This document shows positions 53,192-60,348 of a stretch of DNA of 64,000 nucleotides, piece after piece. The translations under genes were made by a program, and so were the position numbers. Origin of the DNA: an uncultured Pelagibacteraceae bacterium. GTDB taxonomy: Bacteria > Pseudomonadota > Alphaproteobacteria > Pelagibacterales > Pelagibacteraceae. Numbering within the stretch: position 1 is the stretch's first letter; every line of letters begins with the position of its first letter. The stretch is from positions 237,505 through 301,504 of the forward strand of contig CACLSR010000001.1 of NCBI GenBank assembly GCA_902609685.1, written 5' to 3'. The notes beneath the pieces were generated by a model. The model saw only the letters and a program-made list of their open reading frames with translations. It was not told the origin of the DNA and searched no databases.

Positions 53192-53508
53192 AAATTACTG
53201 CTAAAAAGTGTAAGTATGATAGCAGAGAAAATTGTTGGGTAAACTAAATTTTTTTTAGTAATAAAAAAAAGCCCAATTGATAAAATTATTACAATTAATC
53301 TTACTAAGTAATCTATCTCAGATAATAATCCTGATGGAAAAACTACAATTCTAGCTATTAATGCTGCCAACGTCGAATATGCCAAGCAATTGAACCATCT
53401 AAATATTTTGGAAGTTTCTTTAATATTTTCTGAACTTATGACACCTAAAAATCTAGACAAAAATGTCGCTAATGAAGTTATTAAGATTACTAAAAAAATA
53501 TTACCTGT
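53188..53508 (-). CDS. azlD: AzlD-family membrane protein
   Basis: The ATG at 53506-53508, inside the last codons of azlC, gives a 106-residue protein with four hydrophobic segments, the right size for AzlD. A start 17 codons upstream would lie deep in azlC and was rejected. AzlD works with AzlC in export of branched-chain amino acids or analogues. The block TFLSRFLGVI near the N-terminus fits the family. It is followed by glaH with a four-base overlap. Confidence 0.8.
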   Translation of the reverse strand, partial: TGNIFLVILITSLATFLSRFLGVISSENIKETSKIFRWFNCLAYSTLAALIARIVVFPSGLLSEIDYLVRLIVIILSIGLFFITKKNLVYPTIFSAIILTLFSSNL

Positions 53509-54205
53509 CATTAATTTCTCCAATAAAAAATGCAATTGTTCCAGCCACAAAACCACCAAATAAAATACACCACTCCGGAGAGATAAAATAAAAAGCTGGA
53601 CCTAAAATTGCACCAAGGATGATTGATAAACTAATTTTGATAGTTTTCATCGCCCCCACCATCATGCAAGTAAAATAAATTGGATTAATGATTGCTAACC
53701 CAATTAACATGTCTCTATTCAAAAAGTCTGATGCAATGTAGCCAATAAATGTTGAAAAAATTGCTACTGACCAGGTTGCTGTACCAATACCAATCCAAAA
53801 ATCTATCCTTGATTCTTTTTTAATTGGTTCATAATTATCTTTCATTATTAGCCACGATGAGACGGCAATGAAGTGACATGATAAATAATATTTCCATTTA
53901 GGTTGTTTATGGTGCATCAACAAAGGCATTAAGGAAACTGTCATTGGATACAATCTTGCATTTACTAACCAAACAGCAATGAAGATATTTATTAATGATG
54001 ATCCAATTATAAGTGACTCTGCCATTACCAATGAACCAGGTAAAGCATAAGTTAAAAAAGTTGAAAAAAGACTTTCTTGAATTGTAAAACCAATATTTTT
54101 TAAAAGAGCTCCAATTGCTATAAAGCTAGCTCCCAAGGCTATAGCTGGACTGCCAACACCTTTGATGGATGCGAAACCTTTCAAAAAATATTTTGAGTCA
54201 ATCAT
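53501..54205 (-). CDS. azlC: AzlC-family branched-chain amino acid exporter
   Basis: The 234-residue membrane protein has the AzlC signature IALGASFIAIGALLKNIGFT near residues 22-41 and LVNARLYPMTVSLMPLL, with about seven hydrophobic segments. AzlC-AzlD complexes export leucine/isoleucine analogues. It starts inside the livF (system 2) stop codon (TAATG), and the eight-base overlap with azlD couples the two. An exporter cotranscribed with an importer of the same class of compound may relieve imbalance or export a toxic product. Confidence 0.86.
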   Translation of the reverse strand: MIDSKYFLKGFASIKGVGSPAIALGASFIAIGALLKNIGFTIQESLFSTFLTYALPGSLVMAESLIIGSSLINIFIAVWLVNARLYPMTVSLMPLLMHHKQPKWKYYLSCHFIAVSSWLIMKDNYEPIKKESRIDFWIGIGTATWSVAIFSTFIGYIASDFLNRDMLIGLAIINPIYFTCMMVGAMKTIKISLSIILGAILGPAFYFISPEWCILFGGFVAGTIAFFIGEINDR

Positions 54206-54990
54206 TAACCGCCTAGGAATAGGCGTCCCACATCAGGATTATTTAAAAGTTCATCTCCTTTACCTGCTATTGCAGTTTGTCCTGATACTAAAACATAACC
54301 AATGTCAGCAAACTCTAAGCCTTTCTTTGCATTTTGCTCAACAAGGATAATTGTTTTTTTTTCATTTTGTTGAAGATCTCTTAAAATTTCAAATACCATC
54401 TCAATATATCTTGGCTCTAGTCCTATTGATGGTTCATCGACAAGTAAAACTGACGGTTTCATAACCAATGCTCTTGAAATTTCTAATAACCTTCTTTCAC
54501 CTCCAGACAAAACTTTTGCAGGTTGATTTCTTCTGTTTCTTAATCTTTCGTACTTCTCGAGAATTCTCTCAGCTTCTTGAAATGACTCCTCAGTTTTATC
54601 TTTGATAAATCCGCCCATTAAGAGATTTTCCTCAACTGTCATATCAGGGAAAACAGAATTATCTTGTAAAATATATGCAATACCAACTGATTTTAATTTT
54701 TCAGCTGGTGATAAATTGGTTATCTCTTTTCCATCAATTTCTATTTTCCCAGAAAAAATATTGGTAAATCCATAAATTGAATGGAGAATAGTTGATTTAC
54801 CAGCACCATTTGGTCCTATTAAACAAAGTGACTGAGCCTTGCTAACATAAAGATCAAAATTATGTAAAATTTCCATTTTCCCATAACCAGCATTCATATT
54901 TTTAATTGTAAGATGAATGTCATTAGGTGAAAGTTTTTTCAAATCATCTGCTTGAGGAGCTTTTCCTAATACTTCATATTGATTAGACAT
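54205..54990 (-). CDS. livF: LivF-type ABC ATP-binding protein (Liv system 2)
   Basis: The 261-residue ATPase has a 20-residue N-terminal extension before the usual LivF start, then Walker A GPNGAGKST, signature LSGGERRLLEISRAL and Walker B LLVDEPSIGLEP. It ends DVGRLFLGG as LivF does. TAATG overlaps link it to livG before and azlC after. Confidence 0.92.
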   Translation of the reverse strand: MSNQYEVLGKAPQADDLKKLSPNDIHLTIKNMNAGYGKMEILHNFDLYVSKAQSLCLIGPNGAGKSTILHSIYGFTNIFSGKIEIDGKEITNLSPAEKLKSVGIAYILQDNSVFPDMTVEENLLMGGFIKDKTEESFQEAERILEKYERLRNRRNQPAKVLSGGERRLLEISRALVMKPSVLLVDEPSIGLEPRYIEMVFEILRDLQQNEKKTIILVEQNAKKGLEFADIGYVLVSGQTAIAGKGDELLNNPDVGRLFLGG

Positions 54991-55730
54991 TATTGTGCCC
55001 CCAAGTATGCATCGATTACTCTTTTATCATTTTTGATCTCATCTGGTGTTCCATTGGCAAGCATTTTGCCATGAGCTAAACAATAAATACTCTCTGCTAA
55101 TTGCATAATAACTCTCATATTATGTTCGATAACTAAAAGAGTTATCCCAAAATCTTGATTTACTTTTATTAACCTGTCTATAATTCCATTGATTAATGTT
55201 GGGTTAATACCTGCCGTTGGTTCATCTAATAAAAGCATTTCTGGTTCATTCATTAAAGCCATTGCTAACTCAAGTAATTTTTGCTGACCAAAAGATAAGT
55301 CGCCAGCTCTTAATTTTCTTTTTTGATAAAGTCCGACAAAATTTAAAAGATTTTCTGCCTTCTCGGTTAAATCTTGAGGAATTTTAGAGAATATTTTTAA
55401 TATACTTTCATCACTACCTTTGTGACTGATTAGCATATTATCTACACAATTTAATTTTCCATAAATTCTTGTTTGTTGAAAAGTTCTCAACAAACCAAGT
55501 TTAGCAATTACAGGAACAGGTAACTCAGATACCTCTTTACCATTAAACTTAATTGAACCTTGATCTATTGGATAAGTGCCTACTATTGAGTTAAATAAAG
55601 TTGTTTTTCCTGAGCCGTTTGGACCAATTAGTCCAAATATTTTTCCCTTTTCTACTGACATTGAAATGTCAACATTAGCCTTAACACCACCAAAAGATTT
55701 GCTTACATTATTTACTTCTAAAATACTCAT
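54990..55730 (-). CDS. livG: LivG-type ABC ATP-binding protein (Liv system 2)
   Basis: The 246-residue ATPase has Walker A GPNGSGKTT, LLRTFQQTRIYGKLNCVDN (LivG region), signature LSFGQQKLLELAMAL and Walker B LLLDEPTAGINP, and the C-terminal DAYLGAQ. The signature motif has Phe in place of the second Ser/Gly position, a variant known in LivG proteins. It overlaps livM by four bases and livF by one. Confidence 0.92.
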   Translation of the reverse strand: MSILEVNNVSKSFGGVKANVDISMSVEKGKIFGLIGPNGSGKTTLFNSIVGTYPIDQGSIKFNGKEVSELPVPVIAKLGLLRTFQQTRIYGKLNCVDNMLISHKGSDESILKIFSKIPQDLTEKAENLLNFVGLYQKRKLRAGDLSFGQQKLLELAMALMNEPEMLLLDEPTAGINPTLINGIIDRLIKVNQDFGITLLVIEHNMRVIMQLAESIYCLAHGKMLANGTPDEIKNDKRVIDAYLGAQ

Positions 55731-56776
55731 TTCAGTTCTACCTGTGCTTTTCGATCTGCCTCATCTACAACTTCACCAAATCGTTCAGGATATTTTTCTC
55801 TCAACCATCCCATAATTCCCTCTGGGAAATAAATAACAATGACAACGATCAAAACTCCTAAAGCAACATACTGCCACCCTAAAAAGAATGTCCAAAATCC
55901 TTCTTTAAAAATATGAAATACAGTTGCGCCAATCACAGGACCCCATAAAGTTCCCTTACCACCAAGGATCGCCATCAAAACCATGAATACACCCATTTCT
56001 CTTCCATCAAAAGCAACATCGGTCGAATCTATGTAGCCAACAAGTCCGCCCATGATACCTCCTGCTAAACCGCAGAAAAATGCTGATACCATCCAGCCAA
56101 TTATTTTGTATTTCATCGTTTCAATTCCCATCGCCTCAGCTTTATCTTCATTATCCCTAATCGCATTAAGAATTAATCTAAAACGTGTTGAGTAAATCGC
56201 TCTCACTGCTATGAATGTAAGGACAAGTGCACCAAAACTTAAAAAATAAAAAAATTCCCCTCTTGCCTCTAGACCACCAACGTTTGGAAAAGGTGGTGTG
56301 GTAAAACCTTGTCCTGCTCCAATAATCTCTATACCACCAGAAATTTCTCCTGCAGCAACGCCTAAACCTAAAGTACAAATTGCAAAATAATGTCCTCTAA
56401 GTCCTAGGATGGCATAACCAATTAATCCTGCAACAATAGTTGGAACAACGGCAGCAACTACAAGTCCGGCTGCCATTCCTTGAAAGAATTGTGTGGGGGT
56501 ATGTACAAAAGTTTTTTCTCCTCCACTTTCTGTCCACTCTGCTAATGGAAAAAACATGCCAACCTGTACAGAAGCACACAAATACATTCCTAAACCATAG
56601 AAAAGAATATTTCCAAATGTGTTATATCCCATTTCCCCACCCTGAATATTCCAAGTGGTGGCTAAAACAATCAATACACACAAAATAGATAATTGAACTT
56701 TAAAAGCTGGAAATACAAAAGGTGCAGCAAGTCCAAATATTAAAATTGCAGCATATAATATGACATTTTTATTCAT
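55727..56776 (-). CDS. livM: LivM-type ABC permease (Liv system 2)
   Basis: The 349-residue permease is of normal LivM length, with TTWNIQGGEMGYNTFGN, LGLRGHYFAICTLGLGVA, LILNAIRDNEDKAEAMGIE (coupling loop) and VLMAILGGKGTLWGPVIGA. A hydrophilic C-terminal tail rich in Glu and Lys follows the last helix. Overlapping stops and starts tie it to livH and livG. Confidence 0.92.
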   Translation of the reverse strand: MNKNVILYAAILIFGLAAPFVFPAFKVQLSILCVLIVLATTWNIQGGEMGYNTFGNILFYGLGMYLCASVQVGMFFPLAEWTESGGEKTFVHTPTQFFQGMAAGLVVAAVVPTIVAGLIGYAILGLRGHYFAICTLGLGVAAGEISGGIEIIGAGQGFTTPPFPNVGGLEARGEFFYFLSFGALVLTFIAVRAIYSTRFRLILNAIRDNEDKAEAMGIETMKYKIIGWMVSAFFCGLAGGIMGGLVGYIDSTDVAFDGREMGVFMVLMAILGGKGTLWGPVIGATVFHIFKEGFWTFFLGWQYVALGVLIVVIVIYFPEGIMGWLREKYPERFGEVVDEADRKAQVELK

Positions 56777-57669
56777 TATTTTAGATACTCTCTTTTTCTT
56801 GAAAGTTTAAATCTTCTATAAACAAGAATTAAAACTAATAATAAAAACACTGAACCTATTCTAAATTCTGTACCTAATATATAGTCAGCAAACTCTTCAA
56901 ATACACCAAGACCCATTCCAGACATTGCAACACCAGGTAAGTTGCCAAGTCCAGCAACAATAACAATCATGAATGATCTAATTGTATATGGTAATCCCAT
57001 ATAAGGATGAATCGTAAAAGTTATTGAAATCAGCGCTCCTGCAACACCACATAGAGCAGCATTTAATCCAAAAGTTGCTGCATAAACTTTTTCTGTATCT
57101 ACACCTAAAATCTTTGCAGCTCTGGCATTTTGAGCCGTTGCTCTAATCGCTCGACCAAGTTTTGATTTTTTCATATAAATTACTAAACCAATAGCAAAAA
57201 CAATACTAACGAATGCTGAAAATATTTTTGAGTTTGGTAAAACTACTGCACTATCAAATAAAAATGTTGTGCCATAACCTGAATTTGCTAAAACAACATC
57301 TGCACCAAATGCAAAGTTCATTAGTTGCATGAAAAGAATACTTATGCCAAATGTAGCAAGAATTGAGATAAACAAGTCTCTATCAACAACTTTATTGATT
57401 ACTAATTTGTAAATTCCAACACCAACAAAATACATTATAATCGGTGAAACTATGACTCCCCAGGCTGGATGAATTCCGTAGAGATACATAAAGTATGCAA
57501 TGTATCCACCAAGAATAACTAAATCACCTTGTGCAATGTTGATGATATTCATGACCCCCCATTGCAAAGCCATGCCATAAGCAATTAACGCAAATAAAAT
57601 TCCAAGCAATATCCCGTCCAAGCAAGCTTGAACAGTTATCATCGGATACTGAAAAACCATGAAATCCAT
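56776..57669 (-). CDS. livH: LivH-type ABC permease (Liv system 2)
   Basis: The 297-residue inner-membrane permease has IAYGMALQWGVMNIINIAQGD in two parts near residues 23-43, the coupling loop IRATAQNARAAKILGVD and the IVAGLGNLPGVAMSG block. It follows the hairpin after livJ (system 2), with AGAGGC before the ATG, and starts the chain of overlapping genes that runs down to the livM of system 1. Confidence 0.92.
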   Translation of the reverse strand: MDFMVFQYPMITVQACLDGILLGILFALIAYGMALQWGVMNIINIAQGDLVILGGYIAYFMYLYGIHPAWGVIVSPIIMYFVGVGIYKLVINKVVDRDLFISILATFGISILFMQLMNFAFGADVVLANSGYGTTFLFDSAVVLPNSKIFSAFVSIVFAIGLVIYMKKSKLGRAIRATAQNARAAKILGVDTEKVYAATFGLNAALCGVAGALISITFTIHPYMGLPYTIRSFMIVIVAGLGNLPGVAMSGMGLGVFEEFADYILGTEFRIGSVFLLLVLILVYRRFKLSRKREYLK

Positions 57670-57687
57670 AATTTGCCTCTAAAAAAA

Positions 57688-57712
57688 ATACCCCCTAGAG
57701 TTTAGGGGGTAT
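57688..57712 (-). terminator. Terminator-like hairpin between livJ and livH (system 2)
   Basis: A perfect 10-base stem, ATACCCCCTA (57688-57697) with TAGGGGGTAT (57703-57712), encloses GAGTT and is followed on the minus strand by eight T. It lies between the binding-protein gene and the permease genes of the same orientation. Confidence 0.82.
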
Positions 57713-57726
57713 TTAAAGATTTGTTA

Positions 57727-58965
57727 TTATCTGTCAGACCATTTAGGAATTGGATGAATCAATTTAGCTGAAGCCCACTTTAATGGAGCTACAACTTTAT
57801 TTTCACATTTCCCAGCGCCATCACACATTACTTGGAAAAGTACCATCGGCTTGTCAACATTTTGACCACCCGGTGCGAACTTAATATTTCCATAGAATGT
57901 TTGCATGTTCGTAGCTGCAAGAGCATCTCTTACTTTCTTTTGATCGAAAGAATTCGCTCTTTCAAAAGCATCTTTGAACACTAACAATGCTGCAGATGAC
58001 TCTGCTGATTGATATGGCGGATCATATCCAAACTCTTTTTGGAAATCTGCCGCATACGTCATACCATCTTTAAAGAAGTTATCTTTATACGTTAGTGTTT
58101 TATGCCATTGAGAAGCACATAATGCATACTGAGAATTTTTACCATGTTGTTTTGATAATTTCGCAGCATCACAATGTGTCATTGCTAACATTGGAACATC
58201 AACTTTCATTTCAGCAATTTGTCTAATTGCAGTTAATGCACCTTTTGTGTGTCCTGATACCACAAGAACGTCTGGCTTCATTTGTTTTACTTTAACTAAT
58301 GTTGCAGCCATATCGTTAAGCTCTTTTGGCAGCTTATCGTCGATTATAATCTCAGATCCAGTTTCTTTCGCTGCATCTAAAATACCTAATCTTACGTCTT
58401 GTGAAAAAGCATCTTGTTCAAATGCTTGTGCAATTCTTACACCTTTTCCACCATTTAACTCAACCGCTGTTCTAATAGCTACATCAAGATATAAGTTAGC
58501 TGGAGCTAAAACTGCAAATAGATATTTGTAACCTTTAGTAAACAAAGATCTAGACGCACCATTTGCTTCCACCATTGGCACACCATATTTTTCTGTAACA
58601 GGTGCAATTGCTTTTGTTAAACCTGAACTATAAGGCCCAAGCATAAACTCAACACCATCTTGTGAGATTAATCTTTCTGCTAATTGAGCTGCTCTTTTTG
58701 GGTTTGATTCATCATCATAATAAATGATTTCAAACTTATAAGTTTTTCCACCAACTTTAACACCACCCATGCTATTAATTCTATCAACAGCCATGTTATA
58801 ACCATTTTGTGTATGAACACCATTAGATGAATATTTTCCAGTTAATGAAATAGCAGCACCTAAAACAATTTTATCACCAACTACTTTTGCCAATGAAACA
58901 ACTGAAGTTGAAAGTAAAATTGCTACTGCAGAAATAAAACTCAAGATTATCTTGTTTATTTTCAT
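57727..58965 (-). CDS. livJ: Branched-chain amino acid-type substrate-binding protein (Liv system 2)
   Basis: The 412-residue periplasmic protein has a signal peptide (about residues 1-27, ending VSLA) and the type I periplasmic-binding fold, with IVLGAAISLTGKYSSNGVHT and YYDDESNPKRAAQLAERLI typical of Liv-type binding proteins for amino acids, amides or urea-like ligands. It differs strongly from the livJ of system 1. AGAAGGA precedes the ATG by six bases. It heads the largest gene run in the window and is followed by a strong hairpin, so it is probably expressed above its permeases. Confidence 0.9.
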   Translation of the reverse strand: MKINKIILSFISAVAILLSTSVVSLAKVVGDKIVLGAAISLTGKYSSNGVHTQNGYNMAVDRINSMGGVKVGGKTYKFEIIYYDDESNPKRAAQLAERLISQDGVEFMLGPYSSGLTKAIAPVTEKYGVPMVEANGASRSLFTKGYKYLFAVLAPANLYLDVAIRTAVELNGGKGVRIAQAFEQDAFSQDVRLGILDAAKETGSEIIIDDKLPKELNDMAATLVKVKQMKPDVLVVSGHTKGALTAIRQIAEMKVDVPMLAMTHCDAAKLSKQHGKNSQYALCASQWHKTLTYKDNFFKDGMTYAADFQKEFGYDPPYQSAESSAALLVFKDAFERANSFDQKKVRDALAATNMQTFYGNIKFAPGGQNVDKPMVLFQVMCDGAGKCENKVVAPLKWASAKLIHPIPKWSDR

Positions 58966-59054
58966 TTTATTTCCTTCTGTTATTAATTAATTAATTCTTA
59001 ATTAAATAAATAATTTTGTTTTATTGCAAGAGGCAAAAACAACTTTAGATAGGT

Positions 59055-59669
59055 TTAATATTGTTGTGTAACAATAATAATTAACGCAATGATTACTAAA
59101 ACACTCGCTGAGATTGTATTAATTGTTTTTGGATTTGCTTTAATCCATGTAATTAATTTTTGTGCTAGCAAAGCATAACCAATCAAAGAAATAAAATCTA
59201 AAACAATATAAGTTGTTATTAAGATTAAGAATTGAACAATATAATTGTTATTAAAGTCAATGAACTGAGGAAATATTAAAGGAAAGAACAACCATGCCTT
59301 AGGACTTGTTCCTGCAACTAAAAAACCATCTTTGTAAAAAGACAAAACACTTTTGGTGCTAATTATTTTTGAATTTACATCTTTTGGTGAAGTTTTGTAC
59401 ACATCATAAGCTAAATACATCAAATAAATTACCCCAACCCACTTAAAAAAGTTTAAAAAGTTTGGATTATCTGACAAAAATGTTCCTATAACAAAAATTA
59501 CTAAAGTTGCTTGAAATAAATTTGCTGTAACATCCCCTAAAGCTGTCCAAATACAATTTTTAACTCCATAATTCATCGAATAAGAGATAATAACTATCCG
59601 AGGAGTTCCGGGTGTAATGAATAGAAAAATTATGATCTGTAAAAAAAGGATAAAATCTAGGGGGAGCAT
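59055..59669 (-). CDS. LysE-family exporter with altered signature and unusual leader
   Basis: The 204-residue membrane protein has six hydrophobic segments and a LysE-family start, LFITPGTPRIVIISYSMNYG in place of the usual PGPN motif, then FFKWVGVIYLMYLAYDVYK and TSPKAWLFFPLIFP. It probably exports an amino acid or related compound. The ATG at 59667-59669 gives the normal distance to the signature, yet has no ribosome-binding site: it directly follows eight T at the foot of a large hairpin (59679-59725). Regulation in the leader is therefore likely. Confidence 0.85.
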   Translation of the reverse strand: MLPLDFILFLQIIIFLFITPGTPRIVIISYSMNYGVKNCIWTALGDVTANLFQATLVIFVIGTFLSDNPNFLNFFKWVGVIYLMYLAYDVYKTSPKDVNSKIISTKSVLSFYKDGFLVAGTSPKAWLFFPLIFPQFIDFNNNYIVQFLILITTYIVLDFISLIGYALLAQKLITWIKANPKTINTISASVLVIIALIIIVTQQY

Positions 59670-59678
59670 AAAAAAAAA

Positions 59679-59725
59679 GATAGTCCTAAAAAACCGGGAG
59701 CTAAAGATGGCTAAGTAGGACTATC
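59679..59725 (-). promoter_or_regulatory. Leader hairpin abutting the LysE-family start codon
   Basis: A perfect 10-base stem, GATAGTCCTA (59679-59688) with TAGGACTATC (59716-59725), encloses 27 bases that include a CCGGGAGC segment and a short AGC/GCT pairing option. On the minus strand it is followed by eight T and then immediately by the exporter ATG. A possible -10 (TATATT, complement of 59733-59738) would start transcription at about the first base of the stem. No minus-strand gene lies just upstream, so a simple terminator makes little sense. An attenuator, riboswitch or translation-blocking structure fits better. Confidence 0.6.
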
Positions 59726-59789
59726 AATTCACAATATAACAGATCCTAAAAAAAATGCATTATTGATTTTTTTCAAATATAAAGGATTT

Positions 59790-60086
59790 ATGAAAAAAAA
59801 AGGTCACAGGCCAGTTACCCGAGTCAAAAATCCAGAGCCAAATCATGAAGATCCAGATTGGGTCATCTGGGCAGCCTGGGCTGATAGGATCACTTTTGAA
59901 GATATCGAAAAAAAAACTGGCTACCGAGAATCGGATGTTATTAAGATAATGAGAAAATCTCTCAAACCATCCTCATTTAGATTGTGGAGAAAAAGAGTTC
60001 ATCAAAAAAGTATCAAACACAGAAAAAAATTTGAATATTCAAGAAAACAAATTACTAGTAAAATAAAAAAAGGTGATTATCTATAA
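59790..60086 (+). CDS. DUF2805/TIGR03643-type small protein
   Basis: The ATG at 59790, after AAAGGA (59781-59786), gives 98 residues. The sequence DPDWVIWAAWADRITFEDIEKKTGY is typical of a small family of about 80-100-residue proteins (DUF2805) found in marine proteobacteria and Bacteroidetes, with a basic C-terminus. The middle region could be a helix-turn-helix (EDIEKKTGYRESDVIKIM), which hints at nucleic-acid binding. The function is unknown. It ends three bases before the glutaredoxin gene. Confidence 0.75.
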   Translation: MKKKGHRPVTRVKNPEPNHEDPDWVIWAAWADRITFEDIEKKTGYRESDVIKIMRKSLKPSSFRLWRKRVHQKSIKHRKKFEYSRKQITSKIKKGDYL

Positions 60087-60089
60087 CTT

Positions 60090-60344
60090 ATGAAAAAAAT
60101 TACAATCTATACAGGTCCCATGTGTAATTACTGTGAGGCGGCTAAAAGATTGCTGACAAGAAACAATGCACCTTATGAAGAAATTGATGTTGCAAAGGTT
60201 GAGGGTGCAAAAGATGACATGATCAAGAAAGCAAATGGTAAAAGAACAATTCCTCAAATATTTTTTGATGACCAACACATTGGTGGTTATGATGAAGTGA
60301 GAGCCTTAGAGAAAGAAAATAAACTTCAAGAACTTTTAAAATAA
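60090..60344 (+). CDS. grxC: Glutaredoxin with CNYC active site
   Basis: The 84-residue protein is a glutaredoxin of GrxC type: active site MCNYCEAAK at residues 11-19, the cis-Pro block RTIPQIFF and GGYDEVRALEKENKL at the glutathione-binding end. The usual CPYC has Asn in place of Pro here, which would shift the redox potential and thiol reactivity. It reduces disulfides with glutathione. It is convergent with the outer-membrane protein gene, the stops being four bases apart. Confidence 0.9.
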   Translation: MKKITIYTGPMCNYCEAAKRLLTRNNAPYEEIDVAKVEGAKDDMIKKANGKRTIPQIFFDDQHIGGYDEVRALEKENKLQELLK

Positions 60345-60348
60345 TATT

